Positions 15,713 to 23,683 of a DNA stretch of 64,000 nucleotides are shown here, one piece after another; the stretch's first letter is position 1; each line of letters opens with the position of its first letter. The DNA comes from Bradyrhizobium canariense (GTDB lineage: Bacteria > Pseudomonadota > Alphaproteobacteria > Rhizobiales > Xanthobacteraceae): contig NZ_JAFCKJ010000002.1 in assembly GCF_018130465.1 (NCBI RefSeq), positions 806,001-870,000 of the forward strand. Direction: 5' to 3'. The position numbers and the translations under genes are program-made. The notes under the pieces were generated by a model, which was not told the origin of the DNA, searched no databases, and saw only the letters and a program-made list of their open reading frames with translations.

Positions 15713-16357
15713 CTAGTGAGACCAAGGCGAACCCGCGATCAAGTCGCAGGCGTTGGGGCTCTTGAACCCCGGCATGAAGCGTTCGCAGACCGCGGCGTTG
15801 ACGGTGCCGTACGTGGTCGCCGGCTTGTGCGCAAAGCCGGCGAAATACTCCCGAACGAAGCCTTCCTTGAAATTCGTGCGGGGATATTTGGCGACAATCT
15901 CCTCGCGAAGCTCCGCGGGAAACTGGTCGAAGCCTATCCCGACGACATCGAGCAGAACACCTGAATTGAGGAGCGCGACCTCGGGACCCATGTACTTCGG
16001 AATGCCGGGGGTCGTGTGCAGCGCGATCGCCTCCCAGACCCTCTGCACCTGGTCTTCGGCAATGTTGTGGGCGCTCAGAAACTGTCGGGCGGCGTTCGCG
16101 CCATCGACCTCGAAGCGTTCGTCCGGGCTGGAGAACTTCTTGACGAGACCGAGATCGTGGAACGCGGCGGCCACGTACAGAAGTTCAGAGTCAAAACGCA
16201 GCTTCCTCTGACGGCCCTGCTCCACCGCAAACAGGAAGACCCGGATCGAGTGATTGAAGAGCAGATCGGTGGAATGCTCGCGCAGTACGTCTGTCGCCTC
16301 CTTCGCCAGCAAGGAATCGGGAATGACGAGGGCCTGGGCGGGAGTTCGGGGTGTCAT
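15713..16357 (-). CDS. HD-domain protein, cyanamide hydratase-like (copy 2)
   Basis: A 214-residue paralogue of the protein at 13311-13952, with ligands H36 (LLFNHSIRVFLF), H67-D68 (AAFHDLGL) and H114 (AIALHTTPGIPKY). Shared signatures include FSSPDERFEVDGANAARQF and the C-terminal TNFKEGFVREYFAGFAHKPATTYG. The start is ATG 16357 behind GAAAGGAT; 20 more codons are open upstream but lack a ribosome site. It lies 78 bp after the MDR oxidoreductase gene and 11 bp before the cupin relic. The enzyme is probably a cytosolic hydratase or hydrolase on a small xenobiotic; the substrate is unknown. Confidence 0.82.
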   Translation of the reverse strand: MTPRTPAQALVIPDSLLAKEATDVLREHSTDLLFNHSIRVFLFAVEQGRQRKLRFDSELLYVAAAFHDLGLVKKFSSPDERFEVDGANAARQFLSAHNIAEDQVQRVWEAIALHTTPGIPKYMGPEVALLNSGVLLDVVGIGFDQFPAELREEIVAKYPRTNFKEGFVREYFAGFAHKPATTYGTVNAAVCERFMPGFKSPNACDLIAGSPWSH

Positions 16358-16435
16358 TTTTATCCTTTCAACAAAAATCGATGGGCTTGGCTGGCGCATC
16401 CGGACGCGTGAGCGCAACAGGAGGCGCGAGATCGG

Positions 16436-17425
16436 TCAGCCCGCTCCGACCGCGAGCACGATCTTTCCTTTTGGCCGGGGCCGCGCGCCCTCCAGCATCA
16501 AGTGAGCCTCACGCGCATCCGCGAGGGGCAAGACCACGCCGACGTTTGTTCGCAGTTCTCCAGCATCGACAAGGCGAGCGATTTCCGTCAGATACCGGCT
16601 CGTGACGTCGACCAAAAAGAAGGTGGCTTCCACACCGTGGTGTTTTGCGAGATCCTGATCCGGGCGGGACACTGCCGAGATCAGCTTGCCGCCTCGACGA
16701 AGGACCTGGAACGAGCGGCTTTGCGTTTCGCCGCCGACGAGATCGATGACGGCGTCGGCATCCCGCACTTCCTTCTCAAAGCGCTGGCTCCGGTAGTCGA
16801 TCACCGTGTTGGCGCCAAGGTTGCGCACGAAGGAAGCATCGGGCGGCGATACCGTTGCGATGATCTGCACACCCGCATGACGGGCCAATTGGACCGCGTA
16901 GGATCCCACGTTGCCAGCCGCCCCGTGAATGACCACCGTTTGGCCCGCTCTGAGTTGCGCGTGCTCGAACAGCGCCTGCCATGCGGTGACGGCAATGACG
17001 GGAACGGAGGCGGCTTCGGCGTGACTTAGCGAGTTCGGCTTGCCTGAGACCATCTCCGCGGAAGCCAACGCGTACTCGGCGTAGCTCCCGACGAACCGCG
17101 GATTCGTAACACCGTAGACCTGCTCTCCCGCACGTCCTTGCGAGACTCCGAGCCCAACGGCGACGATTTCACCTGAAAGGTCCGAGCCCAGAGTGAGCGG
17201 GAGCGGCTGCGGCAATGCGCTCTTTCCGGCTCTGATCCAGCCGTCCCATGGGCCTACTCCGGCAGCTGCAACTTTGACCAGGACCTCGCCGGGCCCGGGC
17301 TCCGGACGGGAGAGGGCCTCGAACTGCATGACCTGCGGCGGCCCAAACTCATGTACGCGCCACGCCATCATTGTTGATTCAGTTCGCGCTTCCCTAACTT
17401 GAGTAACCATGCTGCTCGAGGCCAT
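16436..17425 (-). CDS. MDR-family NADP-dependent oxidoreductase (quinone reductase type)
   Basis: A 329-residue zinc-free medium-chain reductase. The start is ATG 17425 behind AAGGAGAG, which excludes the longer frame. The N-terminal GroES-like domain (WRVHEFGPPQVMQFEALSRP ... LTLGSDLSGEIVAVG) lacks the zinc Cys cluster, and the Rossmann domain contains TVVIHGAAGNVGSYAVQLARHAG and GANTVIDYR. Relatives reduce quinones or enones with NADPH. It is the first gene of the second HD operon; a 33-bp element shared with the first operon lies about 150 bp upstream. Confidence 0.86.
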   Translation of the reverse strand: MASSSMVTQVREARTESTMMAWRVHEFGPPQVMQFEALSRPEPGPGEVLVKVAAAGVGPWDGWIRAGKSALPQPLPLTLGSDLSGEIVAVGLGVSQGRAGEQVYGVTNPRFVGSYAEYALASAEMVSGKPNSLSHAEAASVPVIAVTAWQALFEHAQLRAGQTVVIHGAAGNVGSYAVQLARHAGVQIIATVSPPDASFVRNLGANTVIDYRSQRFEKEVRDADAVIDLVGGETQSRSFQVLRRGGKLISAVSRPDQDLAKHHGVEATFFLVDVTSRYLTEIARLVDAGELRTNVGVVLPLADAREAHLMLEGARPRPKGKIVLAVGAG

Positions 17426-17572
17426 CTCACTCTCCTTGCGCTCAGCTCGTCGCGAGCAGCGCCGACCACTCTCGGGAGCCTTGCTGCGGTTTTCCCGGTC
17501 GTCTCCTCGGCCCGGGCGGGATTGCCCGTATGTCGCCATGGAGCCCTGCTTTGGACAACGGACAAGATCCTA

Positions 17573-17605
17573 CGGATCAGGACAGCCGAACGTCCTTTTC
17601 TGACA
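17573..17605 (-). promoter_or_regulatory. Shared upstream element, copy 2
   Basis: The second copy of the element at 14040-14072 (30 of 33 bases the same), 148 bp upstream of the MDR oxidoreductase start. Lower similarity extends some 50 bp further toward the gene. The interval 17606-17901 beyond it holds no supportable gene. Confidence 0.6.
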
Positions 17606-17901
17606 AACGGCCGCTGGAGAGTTCGCCGCAAGAGGTTTTCAGACACGCTGGGCTCCGAGATCGCTGGAGAGGCGGCCCGATGTGGAGGACCGATCAGGGC
17701 ACGCCAGGCGAGCAAGACCGGGGGCAAGACAACTCGGACCTCCGCAGGAGCGCCGCGCCTCCAGGAACTCACCCCGCAACAGTTTGGAATTGCACGACAC
17801 TCCCGAAAAGGCCGTGAATTGCCTGTCTTTCGGATACCTCCCGGCCGGCGCCCCCGGTATCGTGGGCTTCCGGTCAATCGGTAGGGACACCACGAGAAGA
17901 G

Positions 17902-18798
17902 ATGTTTCAAAACCCATCGGATCTGGCGGCGATGGCCGAGGCCTTGAGCCGGTCGGCCGACTACCGGGTGCTGCGGCGCCTGGCCCCGCGTCCCACGTAC
18001 ATACCGGCCATGGGCCATGACGTCAGGACCGGCGTTCTGCTGGACACGGAGACGACCGGCCTCGAGCACGCTAGGGACGAGATCATCGAACTCGGGATGG
18101 TCAAATTCGACTACACGCCGGACGGGCGGATCGTCGGCGTCAGAGACACATTCTCCGCTTTCAACGAGCCGAGTGCACCGATTTCCGCGGAAGTGACGGC
18201 ACTCACTGGCATCACCAACGAAATGGTTGCCGGTCACAGATTCGACGATGCCGCCATCACTTCCTTCGCCGAAAGCGCAGTCATAACGATCGCGCATAAC
18301 AGCGCTTTCGACCGAAGGTTCGTCGAGCGCTACTGGCCCGTGTTCGAGCACAAGGCCTGGGGTTGCAGCATGAGCGAGATCGACTGGCGCAAACACGGCT
18401 TCGCGGGCTCGCAACTCGGCTATCTTCTGAACGGAGCCGGCTACTTCCACGAAGCACACAGGGCCGTGGACGACTGTAACGCGCTGCTGGAGATCTTGGA
18501 CTTCGACCTACCGACGACCGGCGCGCCGGCGCTCGCCGTCCTGCTCGACACGGCGCGAAAGAAGACGGTCCGCGTCTGGGCCGAACAGTCGCCGTTCGAA
18601 CTCAAGGATTCGCTAAAGCGCCGTGGCTACCGCTGGAGTGACGGCACCGAGGGCCGCCCCAAGTCCTGGTACGTCGACGTCGGCGAATGCGCCGTCGACG
18701 ACGAACTCGCATTCCTGAAGGCGGAGATCTACCTGCCCGACGTCGAGCCGCGTCTGCAGACGTTGACCGCCTTCACCCGCTTCTCCAGCCGTATCTGA
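17902..18798 (+). CDS. DnaQ-like DEDD 3'-5' exonuclease
   Basis: A 298-residue protein. An ~35-residue leader is followed by an Exo I motif D48-E50 (LLDTETTGLEHARDEIIELG), Exo II in IAHNSAFDRRFVERYWP, and Exo III around EAHRAVDDCNALLEIL. The family removes 3' nucleotides in proofreading or repair. The C-terminal third (KTVRVWAEQSPFELKDSLKRRGYRWSDGTEGRPKSWYVDV) resembles a small module often appended to phage-like or stand-alone epsilon-type exonucleases. No polymerase is nearby. It lies close to DNA ligase at 19135, so a repair role is plausible but not proven. Confidence 0.87.
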   Translation: MFQNPSDLAAMAEALSRSADYRVLRRLAPRPTYIPAMGHDVRTGVLLDTETTGLEHARDEIIELGMVKFDYTPDGRIVGVRDTFSAFNEPSAPISAEVTALTGITNEMVAGHRFDDAAITSFAESAVITIAHNSAFDRRFVERYWPVFEHKAWGCSMSEIDWRKHGFAGSQLGYLLNGAGYFHEAHRAVDDCNALLEILDFDLPTTGAPALAVLLDTARKKTVRVWAEQSPFELKDSLKRRGYRWSDGTEGRPKSWYVDVGECAVDDELAFLKAEIYLPDVEPRLQTLTAFTRFSSRI

Positions 18799-18831
18799 GG
18801 CGGCAACCGTGAAGTAGCCGCCACCCGGGCG

Positions 18832-19026
18832 TCAGCGCCCGAGACGCTTCTCGACCCGCTTGCGAGTATTGCCGACTTTCTTGACCGCTTTCTTGACGGC
18901 GGACGCGGACCGGCCAGTCTTCTTCGCCTCATAGCCGACTTCGTACTTCTGACCGCCGGCGACGCGGGCCCGCTCCTGCTTGCGTCCTCTCGCGGTCTTC
19001 TTGGTTACCTTCTTCGCTGCAGCCAT
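18832..19026 (-). CDS. DUF3606-like small basic protein
   Basis: A 64-residue Lys/Arg-rich protein: a basic N-terminal tail (AAAKKVTKKTARGRKQERA) then VAGGQKYEVGYEAKKTGRSA followed by VKKAVKKVGNTRKRVEKRLG, the helix-turn-helix-like DUF3606 pattern. AGGAGAAAG lies just before the ATG. The charge suggests nucleic-acid binding, but the role is unknown. It is divergent from the DNA ligase gene at 19135, sharing a 108-bp promoter region. Confidence 0.72.
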   Translation of the reverse strand: MAAAKKVTKKTARGRKQERARVAGGQKYEVGYEAKKTGRSASAVKKAVKKVGNTRKRVEKRLGR

Positions 19027-19134
19027 CGCTTTCTCCTCGAAGTGTTTGAGACAGTGCAACGTCGCGAAGGATTCGCCGGTTCCGGAACGATTCCGTCTGT
19101 GCCACTTTGAATCACCATTGCGTGGAGGTTGTCC

Positions 19135-20058
19135 GTGGCGTTTCAGCGTAAAAAGCCGGCCGCCGACCCTGGCGATAAGGCACCGTTTCCGGATTTCGTC
19201 GAACCGGCCTTGGCATCCTCGATCGAGAAGGTGCCATCCGGGTCCCGATGGATTCACGAAATCAAGTTCGACGGCTACCGCGTGCAGGTCCATCTCCACA
19301 ACGAGGCGGTCAAGGTCTTCACCCGGCGCGGCCACGACTGGACGCACCGGTTCAAGAAGGTCGCGCACGACGCCTGGCACATCAGGGCGAACTCCGCAGT
19401 CATCGACGGCGAGATCGTAGTGCCGGCGGCCGACGGCACGGCCGACTTCTCGGTCCTTCAGAACGAGCTCAAGGGCAAGTCCACCAGCATCGTTTTGGTC
19501 GCCTTCGATCTCCTTTACCTGAACGGTCGCGACCTGCGGAAGCTGCCCCTGCTCCAGCGCAAGGCCGAACTCAAGAAGATCATCGCTGGCGCCGAGATCC
19601 AGTTCAGCGAGAGCTTCGAGATCGAAGGCCGCGAGATGTTCGCCCACGCCTGCAAGATCGGGCTGGAAGGCGTCGTCTCGAAGGTGCGCGACAGCGTCTA
19701 CGCGAGCGGCCGCGGCAACAATTGGGTGAAGAAGACCTGCGCGCAGCGGGAGACGCTGACCATCGCCGGCTTCGCGCTGGACGGCACCAAGTGGGACGGC
19801 CTTTATGTCGGCCGGCGAAAGGGTGCCGATCTCGTCTACGCCGGTAAGGTCGATCACGGCTTCGACAAGACCTCGACCGCGGAGCTCCGAAGAAGGCTAG
19901 AACCGCTCGTCCGGAAAACCCAGCCCTACGCGAAGCGCATCGCGCACAAGGGCGTCTGGGTCGAGCCGAAGCTGCTGGCCGAAATCGAGTACCGCGCGAA
20001 GTCGGCCGAGGGGAAGGTGCGGCACCCGTTCTTCAAGGGTCTGCGCGAGGATATATAA
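19135..20058 (+). CDS. ligD: ATP-dependent DNA ligase (LigD-type ligase domain)
   Basis: A 307-residue stand-alone ligase. I choose GTG 19135 because GGAGG is placed 7 bases before it. The adenylation domain has K44 in HEIKFDGYR (KxDG motif), RRGHDWTHRF, DGEIVVPA and EGVVSKVRDSVYASGRGNNWVKKTC, and the OB-fold is in the C-terminal ~110 residues (TIAGFALDGTKWDGLYVGR ... GVWVEPKLLAEIEYRAKSAEGKVRHPFFKGLRED). It seals nicks using ATP and matches the LigD ligase domain used in bacterial NHEJ, but polymerase and phosphoesterase domains and a Ku gene are absent from the window. The symbol denotes similarity to that domain only. Confidence 0.88.
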   Translation: MAFQRKKPAADPGDKAPFPDFVEPALASSIEKVPSGSRWIHEIKFDGYRVQVHLHNEAVKVFTRRGHDWTHRFKKVAHDAWHIRANSAVIDGEIVVPAADGTADFSVLQNELKGKSTSIVLVAFDLLYLNGRDLRKLPLLQRKAELKKIIAGAEIQFSESFEIEGREMFAHACKIGLEGVVSKVRDSVYASGRGNNWVKKTCAQRETLTIAGFALDGTKWDGLYVGRRKGADLVYAGKVDHGFDKTSTAELRRRLEPLVRKTQPYAKRIAHKGVWVEPKLLAEIEYRAKSAEGKVRHPFFKGLREDI

Positions 20059-20235
20059 GGAGCGGGATAACGCTGAGGTCGAGTGACCACGTCGGGTTCT
20101 GCACTAATCGCAGACATCGCGCCGATTGCAGTCGAAGACCGCTAGTGACCCATACCGGAAGTCGGTGTCTGGGCCGCGACGCGGCTCGCGTCGGCCTGTT
20201 TCCGAGGGACTGTCCATCGCTGCCGTCGGTCGACA

Positions 20236-20478
20236 TCATTCGGCCGATGGTATACCTCGCGGGTTCGCAGTTCGGTTTGAGGTCACGTAATCGATCTCGG
20301 AATACGTAATGCCCATATCCATCAGCTCCCGATCACTCAGGTTGCAAAGATCGCGCCGCAGCCGCTCCCATTTTCGCCATTCCTTAAAGGCGGTCCAACA
20401 ATTCATGAACGCACCCACGTTGCCTCGCTGCGCTACGGTCGTCTGGACCAAGCCCGTTGTCTGGTAAATCGTGCTCAT
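20236..20478 (-). CDS. DUF1127 small protein
   Basis: An 80-residue protein starting at MSTIYQTTGLVQTTVAQRGN; ten more codons are open upstream. The DUF1127 core occupies about 35-65: FKEWRKWERLRRDLCNLSDRELMDMGITYSEIDYV. Small DUF1127 proteins in alphaproteobacteria have been linked to RNA turnover and phosphate or carbon metabolism. It is divergent from the TPR regulator at 20639; the shared intergenic region contains a motif that is repeated at 23593. Confidence 0.82.
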   Translation of the reverse strand: MSTIYQTTGLVQTTVAQRGNVGAFMNCWTAFKEWRKWERLRRDLCNLSDRELMDMGITYSEIDYVTSNRTANPRGIPSAE

Positions 20479-20551
20479 TTGCAGCATCCTCGGGTGCCTT
20501 GTTTCCACCCAGATAAGCTGCCAAGATTTGGCCCAACACGCTTGACGTGCT

Positions 20552-20582
20552 GCTTACATTTTCCTTATGGACAGCTTATTCT
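20552..20582 (+). promoter_or_regulatory. Conserved upstream motif of TPR regulators, copy 1
   Basis: A 31-bp segment with two GCTTA half sites (GCTTACATTTTCCTTAT and GCTTATTCT) matching 23593-23623 at 28 of 31 positions. It lies ahead of the regulator gene and overlaps an in-frame ATG at 20567, which argues that translation starts downstream. It may be an autoregulatory operator or core promoter. Confidence 0.6.
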
Positions 20583-20638
20583 TTACCTCCGAATTGTTGC
20601 CGCCTTTAACCGGCGACCGCCTAGAGGGATTTCGCATC

Positions 20639-22213
20639 TTGCGCTATCTCTTCGAAGATCTTGAACTAGATTCCGGCCGCCGCGAGCTATACCGCGACAC
20701 AAACGTCGTTGCCCTGGCGCCACAGACCTTTGACCTGCTCGACTATCTCATTCGCAACCGCGAGCGCGTAGTTGGCAAGGACGAGCTCATCACCGCCATT
20801 TGGAAGGGACGGTTCGTGTCCGATGCCGCGCTGACGACCCGGCTAAATGCAGCTCGATCCGCGATTGGCGATTCCGGAGAGCGCCAGCGTCTGATCAAGA
20901 CGCTGCCGAGGAAGGGCTATCGCTTTATCGGTACGGTGCAGGAAGCCGACAGAGCCCCCACGGTGGCAGTAAACGAATTCCAAAGGGAGACCGCCAAACC
21001 TGCCCTCACACTTCCCGACAAGCCGTCGCTCGCCGTTCTCCCATTCACCAACCTGAGCTCGGATCCAGAGCAGGAGTATTTCGCCGATGGCATGGTCGAG
21101 GACATCATCACCGGCCTTTCACGGTCCAAATCGCTGTTCGTCATCGCGCGACAATCTACTTTTAGCTATAAGAGCAAGCCTATCGACATTAGGCAGGTCG
21201 GGCGCGAGCTAGGCGTTCGGTACGTGCTCGAAGGCAGCGTGCGCAGATCCGGCGACCGGGTTCGCATTTCCGGACAGTTGATCGAGGCCACGACGGGTGC
21301 CCACCTCTGGGCGGACCGCTTCGACAGCCAACTCAGTGATATCTTCGATCTGCAGGACCAAGTGACGGGTAGCGTGATTGGCGCACTCGTTCCTCAATTG
21401 GAGCGGGCCGAGATAGAGCGCGCAAAACGCAAGCCAACCGAAAATCTTCAGGCCTACGATTACTATCTTCGTGCACTCTCAAGCTTCTATCAATTCACTC
21501 GCGAACAAAACATTGAAGCCCTCAGACTGACTCGGCTTGCCGTCGAGATCGATCCCGGGTTGGCCGCAGCATACGCGCTGGGCGCTTATTGCTGCCTGCA
21601 ACGAAAGATCTTCGGCTGGACGGTCGATGCGGATCAGGAACGCGATGAGACCCGACGGCTGGCGAGGCGCGCAATTGAGCTCGATAAGGAGGATCCAACT
21701 GTCCTTGTGAGGGTCGGGCAGGCTATTGCCGGCGTACTGTATGAGCTCGACGAGGGCACGACCCTTGTTTTCCAGGCGCATGAGCTCAATTCAAATTTGG
21801 CTGTTGCACGATATAGTATCGGCTGGGAACACATACGGCGCGGCAATGTTGAGGAGGGGCTCAAACAGTTCCATGCCGGCGTGCGTTTAAGCCCTATGGA
21901 TCCGTTTCTTTTTCTGATGCAGACCGGAATAGCGTTTGCTCATTTTTTGACAGATCGACACGAAGACGGTTCATCATGGGCCAAGTTGGCTGTGCTGCAC
22001 CGGCCCAACTATCTCAACGCACAGTTTATTCTAGCGGCTTGCCACGCAATGTCTGGCAGGGTCGAGGAAGCCCGAGTGATCGGTGCACGCCTGATAGAAG
22101 CGAGGCCGGCTCTGCGCCTCTCTACGCTCGTTCCCAAGCTCGCTAGATTTTACCAGCCGAAACCTCTCGAAAAAATAACGATAGCTTGCCGCATCATGGG
22201 TCTCCCCCCCTAA
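20639..22213 (+). CDS. Winged-helix / TolB-like / TPR transcriptional regulator
   Basis: A 524-residue protein from TTG 20639 (LRYLFEDLELDSGRRELYRD), the position that aligns with the start of the paralogue at 23684. ATG 20567 is also in frame but lies inside the conserved upstream motif. The winged helix spans about 1-95 (LAPQTFDLLDYLIRNRERVVGKDELITAIWKGRFVSDAALTTRLNAARSAIGD, LPRKGYRFIG), the TolB-like segment about 130-240 (LAVLPFTNLSSDPEQEYFADGMVEDIITGLSRS), and TPR helices follow to the end. It is soluble and probably senses through the TPR region. It is divergent from the DUF1127 gene. Confidence 0.84.
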   Translation: MRYLFEDLELDSGRRELYRDTNVVALAPQTFDLLDYLIRNRERVVGKDELITAIWKGRFVSDAALTTRLNAARSAIGDSGERQRLIKTLPRKGYRFIGTVQEADRAPTVAVNEFQRETAKPALTLPDKPSLAVLPFTNLSSDPEQEYFADGMVEDIITGLSRSKSLFVIARQSTFSYKSKPIDIRQVGRELGVRYVLEGSVRRSGDRVRISGQLIEATTGAHLWADRFDSQLSDIFDLQDQVTGSVIGALVPQLERAEIERAKRKPTENLQAYDYYLRALSSFYQFTREQNIEALRLTRLAVEIDPGLAAAYALGAYCCLQRKIFGWTVDADQERDETRRLARRAIELDKEDPTVLVRVGQAIAGVLYELDEGTTLVFQAHELNSNLAVARYSIGWEHIRRGNVEEGLKQFHAGVRLSPMDPFLFLMQTGIAFAHFLTDRHEDGSSWAKLAVLHRPNYLNAQFILAACHAMSGRVEEARVIGARLIEARPALRLSTLVPKLARFYQPKPLEKITIACRIMGLPP

Positions 22214-22349
22214 TTGCATGCGGCTGTTCGGGAAGTGCTGATCTCATTGCAATTCCTCTGAATTGCAAAGCCACGAGTTCACTGGCTCAAGCACGGTCAT
22301 TCAGAACGCCGCGACCCGGACTCCCTGCATGGAATTCCGGCGTACGTTC

Positions 22350-22700
22350 TCAGATCATGCTGCCGGGCAGAAAGCAGCGAACGCGCGGATGGCCATCGAT
22401 GTAGTGCTTCCATACCATAGTCGGACCGGCGCGGTTCGGCTGCTTTAGGACGGCGCCCTCAGGAACCACGACCCACTCACCTTCGATGCGGACGCGGTAA
22501 TGGCCACGGTCGGATTCCCAATCGGCGTCGAAGACGATGTATCCATCGGCATTCGTACAGCACTGCCCAAACTCGCTGTGCAAGCTCTCGAACCATGGCT
22601 TCAGCGGCGACTTAGCGTAGCGCCCGTCATCACGGGCGAGCACCGGTGTCGCCAACGCAATCAGGCCAAGCATCAGCGCCGCATGTATTCTCGCGGACAT
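22350..22700 (-). CDS. Small secreted hypothetical protein
   Basis: A 116-residue protein with signal peptide MSARIHAALMLGLIALATPVLA (ATG 22700 behind GAGAGGAACG). The mature protein is compact and aromatic with a Cys pair (QCCTNADGYIVFDADWESDRGHYRVRIEGEWVVVPEGAVL) and a C-terminal WKHYIDGHPRVRCFLPGSMI. I recall this type as common and unassigned in Bradyrhizobium. It is probably periplasmic, with Cys residues suited to a disulphide. Confidence 0.75.
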   Translation of the reverse strand: MSARIHAALMLGLIALATPVLARDDGRYAKSPLKPWFESLHSEFGQCCTNADGYIVFDADWESDRGHYRVRIEGEWVVVPEGAVLKQPNRAGPTMVWKHYIDGHPRVRCFLPGSMI

Positions 22701-22803
22701 TCGTTCCTCTCTACGAGGCTGCAAGCGCACTATGCGCCGATCTGCTTCCTCGCCCTGCGATATGCGGAAAATGGAAGCCCGACAAAATCGGTTTTACCTC
22801 TGG

Positions 22804-23526
22804 CTATGGAGCAAATGCCGCTGCCTGTGGAGGGCCGGGTGTACCAGGGCGAACGAATACAAAATGTGACCTCACCGGCAGGTCCAAACCGTCTTGGCCG
22901 TCCTGCCCGATCAGAATGAGGCCCGCTCCACCATTCGCCACTGTTAGGATGACCGGTTCACCAGCCCATGTCCTGATCGGCTCCATCGCCAGGATAAGGA
23001 ATTCGCCGATCGGCTGGTCCAGATACTGAAGTCTTAGCTGCGCTGCGATTTCGGCGGGCGCAAGCAGAAGGCCCAGCAATTGCGCGCGCGCATAGACGTC
23101 CCGCAGCGCTGCCGTTTTGCCCTCAAAGCCAAGTTCGGCTGGCGACACGGCAACAAGCTCGACCTCGGCTTTCTTCCCGCTGAGGGTAAAGGCCGGTCTT
23201 CCGATAATCTCGTCAGCCGAGCTCCCAACACCGCAGCCCAGTGCACTCATCGCGCCCCGAAGAGCGGCCAAATCCCTAAAGGTCCCGACAGTAATCCTCT
23301 TCCAGAAAGGAACCTCGGCGGCGGAGCTGAATGACGTCCGGGTGTCGCGGGCTGGCGGAGCCCCCTTGAGCGCCAAGTGATTACGCAGGACATCCTGCGC
23401 AGAGCATTGGGCTTCAGCAGCGTTGGCGCAGGCGACGACAAGCGCACCGCAGACAAGTAGAGTGGCATTCCGTTGTGCAAATGCAGCGGCCCGTCGCATT
23501 CTCCTGGACTCGTAGGTCGCACTCAT
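22804..23526 (-). CDS. Secreted hypothetical protein
   Basis: A 240-residue protein. An N-terminal basic stretch and hydrophobic core (NATLLVCGALVVACANAAEAQ) form a signal peptide, cleaved near residue 39. The mature part is alternating helix and strand with no known motif; it ends with a hydrophobic domain (LILAMEPIRTWAGEPVILTVANGGAGLILIGQ) and a proline-rich tail. GGAGGCGACG precedes the ATG. It is divergent from the TPR regulator at 23684, and the intergenic region carries the shared motif. I do not recognise a family. Confidence 0.65.
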   Translation of the reverse strand: MSATYESRRMRRAAAFAQRNATLLVCGALVVACANAAEAQCSAQDVLRNHLALKGAPPARDTRTSFSSAAEVPFWKRITVGTFRDLAALRGAMSALGCGVGSSADEIIGRPAFTLSGKKAEVELVAVSPAELGFEGKTAALRDVYARAQLLGLLLAPAEIAAQLRLQYLDQPIGEFLILAMEPIRTWAGEPVILTVANGGAGLILIGQDGQDGLDLPVRSHFVFVRPGTPGPPQAAAFAP

Positions 23527-23592
23527 CGTCGCCTCCGCTACGTTTCTCGCCGCCTAGACTGCCAAAGCGCGGTTCGGTAGGCTTTACGAGCG

Positions 23593-23623
23593 GCTTACAT
23601 TTTCCTTATCGGCGGCTTATTCT
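23593..23623 (+). promoter_or_regulatory. Conserved upstream motif of TPR regulators, copy 2
   Basis: The second copy of the motif at 20552-20582 (28 of 31 bases the same; both contain GCTTACATTTTCCTTAT and a second GCTTATTCT). It lies 61 bp upstream of the TTG start of the downstream regulator, a distance compatible with a promoter or operator. Confidence 0.6.
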
Positions 23624-23683
23624 CTTCATTCCGACTGGCGCAGGGGCGCAGCGTCGCTCCGAGACTGGCAACGGGGAAGGAAG

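Noticed and set aside
17368-18459. 363-codon minus-strand frame over the exonuclease
   Set aside because: Antisense to a protein with clear DEDD motifs; Arg/Pro-rich and without any domain.
18832-19857. 341-codon minus-strand frame
   Set aside because: Only the last 64 codons form a real protein (DUF3606-like); the rest is antisense to the DNA ligase.
19135-20058. Complete NHEJ locus
   Set aside because: Only the ligase domain is present; no Ku, polymerase or phosphoesterase gene is in the window.
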